This document shows positions 41,594-47,528 of a stretch of 47,528 bases of DNA, one piece after another. Below the pieces are notes generated by a model, which ran no database searches, was not told the origin of the DNA, and saw only the letters and a list, made by a program, of their open reading frames with translations. The stretch's first letter is position 1. Every line of letters starts with the position of its first letter. The DNA lies in the NCBI GenBank assembly GCA_022820675.1, contig JAJEFC010000315.1:1-47528 (forward strand). Direction: 5' to 3'. Source of the DNA: Vicinamibacteria bacterium (GTDB lineage Bacteria; Acidobacteriota; Vicinamibacteria; Vicinamibacterales; UBA8438). Both the position numbers and the translations under genes were made by a program.

Positions 41594-42735
41594 GCGTGGC
41601 GGCGGTTCGCGGTGCGGACCTCGATGCGGCGCCACGTGCCATCCGAGCGGCGGTTCGAGGGTTCGTAGCCGAGAAGGTAGCGGTTCTCGAGATCTTCCCG
41701 AACGTACGTCAGGGCCTCGTCGAGGTCGTCGATGCGAGCGATGGCGAACGACTGACCCCCGCTGATCCGCGCCAGCGACCCCAACTGCGCCCGCACCCGC
41801 TCGACGGCCCGGCTCCGACCCATGGTGATGGCGTACAACGTCGCCCGGCTCGCCCGAATCCGCTGCTCGGCCGTCGCGACGTTCGTGAAGCTGTCCCGCT
41901 CGTCGCCGTCGCTGAACAGCACGACCGCCTTGTGTGCGACGTCGCCGTCATGGATCTCGAGGGCGTGGACGACGGCGTCGAGCAGCGACGTTCCCCCGTA
42001 CGGCCGCGGCAGGTCGTCCACCGCGGCCAGGAGCCTGTCGCGGTCCCGTTCGTGCCGGGCGACGACGAAGACCCGGTCGTTGAACGCCAGCAGGCTCAGG
42101 CGGGCGGCTCCCGGCAGCTCCCCGAGGAACCGCCGGACGGCGCTCCGCAGCAGCCGCATCGACGAGCCCATGCTGGCGCTGAAATCGACGGCCAGCACCA
42201 GGTCCATGTCCGCCGATTCGAAGAACGAGAGCTCCTGCCGGTCCCCGTCCTCGTAGAGGGCGAAGTCGTCGCGGGTCAACCCGTCGACGAAGCGCCCGCG
42301 CCGGTCCCGGACCGCCACCGGGACGAGCACCGCGCTGGTCCCGGTCGAGAAGAACGCGACGGGGCCGGCGCGCGTGAGGACGCTGCGCACCACCCGCCGC
42401 CCCCCGCCGAGGCGCGCCGCCACGCGGACCACGTGCGCCTCCGCCCGCCGCCCCGCGTCCCAGGCGCACTCGAACGGCGGGGCGGGGACCGCGCAGACCC
42501 GCGCCCCGTCGACGAAGAACTCGACCGCCTCGACCTCGTCCGCCGGGGCGACGTCGGCGCGCAGCCGCACCACGCCGGCGAGCTGGCTCTGGTCGTCGGG
42601 CTCCACGATGGTCAGCACGGGGTCGGCCTGGGCGGCGGCCCGGGCGCCGGCGGACCCGGGTTCGGGGGACGCGACGGCGCCCGGTGTCCAGGCGAGCGCG
42701 ATGCAGGCGGCGACGCACGGCGCGCGGACGTTCAT
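41551..42735 (-). CDS. VWFA-related secreted protein (Acidobacteriota type)
   Basis: A 394-residue protein with a signal peptide (MNVRAPCVAACIALAWTPGAVA). An Ig-like beta domain with VEFFVDGARVC comes first. A second segment, VPVAVRDRRGRFVDGLTRDDFALYEDGDRQELSFF, is the N-terminal block typical of VWFA-related acidobacterial proteins. The VWA domain has the MIDAS motif DFSASMGSS, RLSLLAFNDRVFV, PYGGTSLLDAVVHAL and KAVVLFSDGDERDS. ATG 42735 has GGAGGG eight bases upstream. Probably a surface or periplasmic metal-dependent adhesion or complex-assembly protein. Confidence 0.9.
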   Translation of the reverse strand: MNVRAPCVAACIALAWTPGAVASPEPGSAGARAAAQADPVLTIVEPDDQSQLAGVVRLRADVAPADEVEAVEFFVDGARVCAVPAPPFECAWDAGRRAEAHVVRVAARLGGGRRVVRSVLTRAGPVAFFSTGTSAVLVPVAVRDRRGRFVDGLTRDDFALYEDGDRQELSFFESADMDLVLAVDFSASMGSSMRLLRSAVRRFLGELPGAARLSLLAFNDRVFVVARHERDRDRLLAAVDDLPRPYGGTSLLDAVVHALEIHDGDVAHKAVVLFSDGDERDSFTNVATAEQRIRASRATLYAITMGRSRAVERVRAQLGSLARISGGQSFAIARIDDLDEALTYVREDLENRYLLGYEPSNRRSDGTWRRIEVRTANRRHAVQAREGYLAVPSY

Positions 42736-42938
42736 GTCGTTCACCCTCCCGGTCCTCCGTTCGGGCCCACCGGGCGCAGCGGGCGGCCCGGCCCGACGAG
42801 GACCGCCACGCAGTCCTCGATGCAGGCGGCGACGCACGGCGCGCGGACGTTCATGTCGTTCACCCTCCCGGCCCTCCGTCAGGGCCCACCGGGCGCAACG
42901 GACGGCCCGGCCCGACGAGGGCCGCCACGTAGTCCTCG
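42701..42938. repeat. 119-bp tandem duplication across a gene boundary
   Basis: 42701-42819 and 42820-42938 are about 93% identical. Each unit contains the VWA gene's first codons, the intergenic spacer and the upstream gene's last codons. Only the outer halves belong to the working genes; the inner halves form a chimeric mini-frame. Confidence 0.93.
42741..42854 (-). CDS. Chimeric 37-codon mini-frame created by the duplication
   Basis: It starts with the VWA signal-peptide codons (MNVRAPCVAACI), jumps to EDCVAVLVGPGRPLRPVGP, the tail of the gene at 42860, and ends at TGA. It has a copy of the VWA ribosome site (GGAGGG) eight bases before its ATG, so it may be translated. Function unlikely; listed because it is complete and has translation signals. 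Confidence 0.35.
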   Translation of the reverse strand: MNVRAPCVAACIEDCVAVLVGPGRPLRPVGPNGGPGG

Positions 42939-45034
42939 ATGCGCGTCCGCGGCAGCTCGTGGACGTAGCGCGCCAACGCGTGGAAGCGCCCCGCAAAGGT
43001 GAACTGGACGCCGTCGAGCATCTCGCGCGTCGCTATCGGCAGCAGGTCCCTGACGATCGGGGCGGGGAGGCCCATGTCGTCCACCGCCTCCGCCAGCGCG
43101 AGCTGCAGGTCGGCGAAGCGGGACGCGAGGCGGCCGGCCGGCGCGCGGAAGAGATCGGCGGCGTCGGGCAACGGCATCCGCGTGCACAGGCAGCCCGTCG
43201 GCCATGCCGCGGGCGCTCCCCAGCCGGCCGGCGGCCGGTCGTGCCGTCCGTCGCCGGGGCGCAGGCCCAGCCACAGGAGCTCGGACCGCGAGAAGAACTC
43301 GTCGAACTCGCCGGGGCGGCGGCGCAGCACCCAGGCCAGATCGTTGCGGCGCGCCGGATCGAGCCCCGCGGCGTCCGCGATCTCCGCGAGGCTCGCGGCG
43401 CCGGCGGTCAGTTGCCCCACCCGCGCCCGGCCCCGCCGGATGGCGGCGGCGAGCGCCGCCGCCTGCCCCCCGTCCGCGGCGGCCGGGTCGAACAGGGCCA
43501 CCGCCTGCGCGAAGTACTCCTCCTCGTCGGCCTGGAAGGCCGGGACCTCCGGGGGCATCACCCCGGCGAACCTGGGCAGGTACAGCGGGGCCAGCGCGAG
43601 ATCGAGCGAGAGCAGCGAGCCGTAGACGTGCCAGGCGGTCGAGAACCGATCCTCGCCGGGCGCCGCGGTCCACGGCTCGCCGATCCGGTCGAACGAGACG
43701 GGCGGGCCCACCCGTCCCTGCGGCGCCGCCCACGGGGCCTGGCCGCGGTGGCCCGGGTCCGCGAGGCGGACGCCGAACTCGTGGCGGGCCGCGACGTCGT
43801 TCCCCAGGGTCTCCGCGCCGTAGGCGTCCGCGAGATGGACGACGTAGGGCAGGGTCCTCAGGAGGTCGGCGAGCAGCACGTCGACCACGTAGCGCAGGCG
43901 CTCGGCGATGCCCGGCAGCCGGCGCAGGCGTCCCCGGTCCGTGATCGCCCGCAGGTCGTCCACGAGGGGTTGGATCTCTTCCGCGTACGGGACGCTTCGC
44001 GCGCCCGGCACGTGCAGCCCCAGCCGGGGGGTCCGGAGGGCGGTGACCGAGGTCTCCAACTGCTCGACGAGTGACGGCACGTCGCCGACGGCGACGGTTC
44101 CCGCCGCCAGCGTGTCGGCGACCTCCCACAGGGCGAGCACCGCGTCGAGCGAGTTGCCCCCCAACTGCGTGCGCGACCGCACGTAGCGCTCGAACTGCGC
44201 GGTGCGGCGGTCGAACCGATACGTCAGCCCCTCCCAGTCGACGACCGGCGTCTCGGCGTCGCGCGGGCCGGCGAGGGCCGCGAGCAGCCGCTGGTCCATC
44301 GTGACGCCGGTGAGCGACGGCGTCACCGGCACCCCCAGGCGGGGCAGCAGATCGCGGGCGAGCCAGTCGGCCAGCGCGCCGTCGAAGCCGTTGCGCGACA
44401 TCGGGACCGACGCCAGGGCCAGCAGCGCCGCCCCCGCGGCGTCCGGCGTCAGGCGGCTTGCGAGCCGCGCGCGCTCGACCAGCGCCATCCCCCCCTGGAA
44501 CTGCGACAGGGCGCGCCGCAGCCGCAGGGGATTGGCGATCCGCTCGAACCCGCGGGCGGCGCGCGCGAGGGCCGCGTGGACGCCGAGGTCCTCGACGCCC
44601 ATTCGCTCGACCGACAGCATCAGCATGGGGTAGCGCATGACCGCCCGCGCCGCCACGAGGAGCGCCGGCAGGTCCTCGCCGCCCCCGGCCGGAGCGACCC
44701 GCTGCACGAAAGCGAAGGCGCGCAGCCGGGCTCGCCCCGCCGCGGGCGGGCCGGTGCAGGTCGCGGCGAGGACGTACGCGGCGTCGACGAGGGGGTCGGG
44801 GTCGACGCGGCCCAGCGCCCGCCGGGGGTCGTCGGGAACCCGGTCGTCGCGGAACACCCGGTCCCAGAAGTCGCGCGCGGCGGGGCCGGCGAGGTTCCCC
44901 GACTCCTCGAAGGTCAGGGCGCGCAGCACCGTCGAGGGGTCGAGCGGCGTCGACCCGGCTCCTTGCCCGAGGGCCGGGGCGGCCGGCAACAGGAAAGCGC
45001 CGGCGATCAGCCATACGACGAGCAGTCTGTTCAC
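42860..45034 (-). CDS. Large secreted helical protein, function unknown
   Basis: A 724-residue protein with signal peptide (NRLLVVWLIAGAFLLPAAPALGQ) from GTG 45034. The body is Ala/Leu/Arg-rich and mainly helical: LRALTFEESGNLAGPAARDFWDRVF, MLMLSVERMGVEDLGVHAALARAARGF, DLLPRLGVPVTPSLTGV, FSTAWHVYGSLLSLDLALAPL, VPAFQADEEEYFAQAVALFD. No catalytic motif is recognised. Preceding and following genes are also secreted and on the same strand; it may be part of an envelope complex with the VWA protein. The upstream frame extension to 45253 is rejected because it lacks a signal. Confidence 0.7.
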   Translation of the reverse strand: MNRLLVVWLIAGAFLLPAAPALGQGAGSTPLDPSTVLRALTFEESGNLAGPAARDFWDRVFRDDRVPDDPRRALGRVDPDPLVDAAYVLAATCTGPPAAGRARLRAFAFVQRVAPAGGGEDLPALLVAARAVMRYPMLMLSVERMGVEDLGVHAALARAARGFERIANPLRLRRALSQFQGGMALVERARLASRLTPDAAGAALLALASVPMSRNGFDGALADWLARDLLPRLGVPVTPSLTGVTMDQRLLAALAGPRDAETPVVDWEGLTYRFDRRTAQFERYVRSRTQLGGNSLDAVLALWEVADTLAAGTVAVGDVPSLVEQLETSVTALRTPRLGLHVPGARSVPYAEEIQPLVDDLRAITDRGRLRRLPGIAERLRYVVDVLLADLLRTLPYVVHLADAYGAETLGNDVAARHEFGVRLADPGHRGQAPWAAPQGRVGPPVSFDRIGEPWTAAPGEDRFSTAWHVYGSLLSLDLALAPLYLPRFAGVMPPEVPAFQADEEEYFAQAVALFDPAAADGGQAAALAAAIRRGRARVGQLTAGAASLAEIADAAGLDPARRNDLAWVLRRRPGEFDEFFSRSELLWLGLRPGDGRHDRPPAGWGAPAAWPTGCLCTRMPLPDAADLFRAPAGRLASRFADLQLALAEAVDDMGLPAPIVRDLLPIATREMLDGVQFTFAGRFHALARYVHELPRTRIEDYVAALVGPGRPLRPVGPDGGPGG

Positions 45035-45257
45035 AGGAAGCGCGCGTCGCGTCGCGGCATTCGGGCCGGGACCGGGGGTTCGGCAGAGCGAGGACGTCGT
45101 TCCCGCGCTTGCGACTCGGGTCGGGGCGACGCCACGCTCCTGGGTTCGAGGTTGCTCGCGAGCGGTGGTGGCGACCGCGTCTGCCGCAGGGGGCGGGGTC
45201 AGACGCTCTATCGATCTCGGATCGACTCGGGAATCCCGGATGGTGATTGCCACGGTC

Positions 45258-46790
45258 CTATCGAGCGATGGACTGCCGCGGGTCCTGGTCGGCGCCCGTC
45301 ATCGGGTAGCCGAGTCTGTACAGATATGCAGTCCATTGCAAGCTCGGTATGCCCGTCATGATGACACCGTCGAACTGCAGCATCGGAACCCAGAATCCAG
45401 CGCGCGAGTACAACCGCGTTTCGACCCGACAGGCGTACACGGGTTCTCCGCGGTCGTGAACGAACTCCATGGCGCTCATCTCGTTCGGTTCCCCGGTGAT
45501 GCACATGCGAGGTCCGCACGCCGACCAGATGAGCCGGGAAGAGCCACCGCCGTCCTCGGGATGAAACCACGTGACGATCGTCGCCTCGTCGTCCGGCAGG
45601 TTGCAGATGTTCTCGTTCAGCCGGTCGCCGGACCGGAGGCCCGGCCTCGGCGTGAACACCCGGTCCGGGTCACGGGCGTCGGCGCGTTCGGCGAACCGGG
45701 GGTCGGGCAGCGGCAGCGTCTCGATGACCCGCCCGAGCAGGGCGAGACCGCGGCGCCAGTCGCGGGCATCGGGCTGTCCCGCGCCGGTCACGAACCGCCG
45801 CGAAGCCTCCGGCAGCCGCGCCACGAGGTCGTAGGCGTTGGCGGCCTGTTCCGAGGCGAACAGGCGGTCCACGAACCGTTCGGGCTCGGTGACGGGGACG
45901 CCGACGAGGGCCTCCCAGAAAGCGGCGCCGCCGGGCGCCTGCACTTCGCCGTCGCGCACGCGCAGGCCGGCGCCGTACTGGGCGAACGCCGTCAGATGCT
46001 CGTCGACGAGGCGCGCCAGGACCCGCGGATTCGCCTGCAGCCACGTCAGGGTCGAGTCGTCGAGAGCGGCCAGGCCGGCGTAGAACCGCGCCGCACGCGG
46101 GTTCGTCACCAGCCGTCCTACGAGTTCGGCGGCTCGTTCGGCCGCCAGCCCGGCCGCCCCCGCGCCGGGGTCGTCGCCGTACAGCACCTGCAGCCAGATA
46201 CGCGGCGACAGGGGTAGCGACACGTCGAAGCTCGGCACGTCCCAGGCGATCGTGTCCCCCGCGTTCAGGCTCCGCTCGATCTCGGCCGATCCCCAGCCGT
46301 CGCCAACGCCGCAGACGGCCCGCGGCTCCTCGTCGACCGTCTCATCGGCCTCTCGGCGGCGTGCCTCCGACGGGCTCGGGGCGACCCGGGGGGCGGCGCC
46401 GCCGGCGAGACGCAGGTCGAACAGATCGAGGAACGACTCCAGCAGCCGCCGTCCGTCTGCCGAGGCCGCCGCCCGAAGGCTCACTTCGCCCGCCGCTCCC
46501 TCGACCGCGCGCCAGCGGTCACGCAACCCCTGCACGTCGGCGAGACAGTCGCTAAACGCTCCCGCCGCCTGCGCGGGGTTGGCGATGGTGCCCGTCGGGT
46601 CGTGGAAGACGTCGATCAGCCGGCGCAGCAGGTGGGGCCCCTCCAGCGACCGGTTGGCGGTGCCCAGCATCTCCTCGATCGAGCCGGGCACGGCGAGGTC
46701 GAACCAGACGGGCTGCGCCGCGCCGATCACCGGCGACATGAGCAACCCGGCACACGCCGCGCCGGCGAGCGTGTGTCTCGCGTGTCTCAT
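45258..46790 (-). CDS. Secreted uncharacterised protein, helical, in VWA cluster
   Basis: A 510-residue protein with signal peptide MRHARHTLAGAACAGLLMSPVIGAAQ. The helical N-terminal two thirds contain DVSLPLSPRIWLQVLYGDDPG, RAARFYAGLAALDDSTLTWLQ, AAFWEALVGVPV and FVDRLFASEQAANAYDLV. The last 130 residues are Cys-containing (ICNLPDDEATIVTWFHPEDG, WSACGPRMCITGEP, VYACRVETRLY), suggesting disulfides. The helical style resembles the 724-residue neighbour, so they could be distant paralogues. ATG at 46790. Confidence 0.7.
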   Translation of the reverse strand: MRHARHTLAGAACAGLLMSPVIGAAQPVWFDLAVPGSIEEMLGTANRSLEGPHLLRRLIDVFHDPTGTIANPAQAAGAFSDCLADVQGLRDRWRAVEGAAGEVSLRAAASADGRRLLESFLDLFDLRLAGGAAPRVAPSPSEARRREADETVDEEPRAVCGVGDGWGSAEIERSLNAGDTIAWDVPSFDVSLPLSPRIWLQVLYGDDPGAGAAGLAAERAAELVGRLVTNPRAARFYAGLAALDDSTLTWLQANPRVLARLVDEHLTAFAQYGAGLRVRDGEVQAPGGAAFWEALVGVPVTEPERFVDRLFASEQAANAYDLVARLPEASRRFVTGAGQPDARDWRRGLALLGRVIETLPLPDPRFAERADARDPDRVFTPRPGLRSGDRLNENICNLPDDEATIVTWFHPEDGGGSSRLIWSACGPRMCITGEPNEMSAMEFVHDRGEPVYACRVETRLYSRAGFWVPMLQFDGVIMTGIPSLQWTAYLYRLGYPMTGADQDPRQSIAR

Positions 46791-46885
46791 GGTTCTTCCC
46801 CGGGTCGCCGCCCGTCGCCGCCGTGCGGGGGACGCCGCCCGCTTCCGCGACGGCGACCTGCGCGTGGATCTTCGCCGTCCGAGGG

Positions 46886-47395
46886 TCAGCGGCCGCCCAG
46901 CGGGAAGTAGGCCACGCTCACCGTCGGGCGACGGTTGCCCGGGAAGCCGTAGCCGCCGCTGCCGATGATCTTGAGTCCGGGGGCCACCGTGGCCGCGACC
47001 GCGAACTCGGCCCGGAAGATGGGGATGGGGATGCTCTCGTTCTGAAAGGCCAACAGCTCTCTGACGTCCGTGTCCTCGCCGCGATACTGGACCATGCCCC
47101 GGTACCAGCCGGCCCCGACACCGATGTGCATGCCGACCTGGATTCGGTCGCCTGCGAACGGTTCGCCGAACGCCAGGAACGAGCCGAACTCGAAGCCCTG
47201 CAGCGTCACGCCCGCCACGTCGGCGCAATCCATGTCCTGGCAGACCGACCCCTCGTCGATTCGCTGCCGGACCAGGGACAGGCCCCAGTGCCCCCCGGAC
47301 ATGCGTCCGCGCGCGAATCCGAAGGAGTACTCGGACCCGGAAAGCTCCACCTCGGCGACGTCCTTGAGCAGGTTCTTGAACTGGTCCGGGAAGGG
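46886..47395 (-). CDS. Outer-membrane beta-barrel-like protein, 5' end damaged
   Basis: About 169 residues of alternating hydrophobic strands: FKNLLKDVAEVELSGSEYSF, FARGRMSGGHWGLSLVRQRI, VTLQGFEFGSFLAFGEPF, IQVGMHIGVGAGWYRGMVQY, IFRAEFAVAATVAPGLKIIG and the end PTVSVAYFPLG. This is typical of small acidobacterial beta-barrel proteins, which should have about 20-40 more residues with a signal peptide. Upstream the frame is closed by TGA near 47440, and no signal peptide is found in any frame of 47396-47528. The only internal start, GTG at 47350, would remove the first strand. Likely 5'-truncated by rearrangement. Confidence 0.6.
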   Translation of the reverse strand, partial: PFPDQFKNLLKDVAEVELSGSEYSFGFARGRMSGGHWGLSLVRQRIDEGSVCQDMDCADVAGVTLQGFEFGSFLAFGEPFAGDRIQVGMHIGVGAGWYRGMVQYRGEDTDVRELLAFQNESIPIPIFRAEFAVAATVAPGLKIIGSGGYGFPGNRRPTVSVAYFPLGGR

Positions 47396-47528
47396 TGCGG
47401 CTCTTTTCCGTAGGTTGCTATCTCACTCATTCATAAGGGTTTATGCCCGTGGACACTCCCTCGTCAGTGCGTTTTGAGGGGTGACAGCGTTCGGTGAGGG
47501 CTCGGTCCGCCTCTCTCGGGCCGCCGCC

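Noticed and set aside
39805..43002. Very long plus-strand open frame (over 1000 codons)
   Set aside because: It is antisense to the TAXI, VWA and neighbouring genes and consists of Arg/Pro/Gly/Ala-rich low-complexity sequence, a normal artefact of very GC-rich coding DNA.

Overview
The window is very GC-rich (roughly 70%), densely coded DNA with no rRNA, tRNA, CRISPR array or intact insertion sequence that I can see. Several families are ones I associate with Acidobacteriota, particularly Vicinamibacteria-like environmental or host-associated lineages: a VWFA-related secreted protein, BamB-like PQQ propellers, two copies of a secreted family ending in an 'ACHEGN' motif, NIPSNAP and DUF1330 proteins, Uma2 nucleases and AAA/DUF4143 ATPases. 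This placement is inferred from gene content only.

Layout. Positions 1-6713 hold secreted enzymes (an ACHEGN-family protein, a PQQ propeller, a lipase-like hydrolase, a PQQ-type sugar dehydrogenase) and then an SMC-like ATPase coupled to a Toprim-like DUF4276 protein, a probable defence pair. Positions 6983-9308 hold an AAA/DUF4143 ATPase and an amidohydrolase. Positions 9451-15339 are a minus-strand run: cysteine desulfurase, secreted LON-domain protein, PlsC acyltransferase, a DUF411 (CopG-type copper protein) gene, Nudix, NIPSNAP, DUF2007 and a FetB-like permease. The DUF411 gene has an in-frame TGA exactly where the first Cys of its CxCC motif belongs, followed by a bacterial SECIS-like hairpin, so it is a strong candidate selenoprotein. 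Positions 15597-21971 contain a degraded copy (truncated cyclase, NHL propeller gene, truncated ligase) and an intact copy of a cyclase-DNA ligase block, separated by a second ACHEGN-family gene.

Positions 22685-31620 are a minus-strand eight-gene cluster: lipoyl H-like carrier, G3E GTPase, small Cys protein, dicluster ferredoxin, radical SAM enzyme, a DUF116-polyprenyl synthase fusion, a prenyltransferase-repeat protein and a squalene-hopene-cyclase-like class II cyclase with an intact DxDD motif. Together they look like an isoprenoid-building and cyclising pathway with its own redox and lipoyl machinery. I do not recognise it as a described pathway.

Positions 31970-37864 contain a second AAA/DUF4143 gene carrying an internal 12-residue repeat and an in-frame TAG, a secreted protein, DUF1330, a frameshifted NCS2 permease, a Uma2 nuclease with a leaderless-type promoter, and a coiled-coil membrane protein. 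Positions 37926-41160 are a TAXI-TRAP transporter pair. Positions 41551-47395 hold a VWA protein, two large secreted helical proteins and a 5'-damaged beta-barrel protein.

A recurrent oddity is that at least eight gene boundaries carry tandem 'echo' duplications of about 50-132 bp, mostly copying a gene's 3' end and sometimes keeping its stop codon. In one case the start of the next gene is overprinted on an echo. A family of imperfect palindromes around CCAGGAGTCTGCACCG lies between genes.
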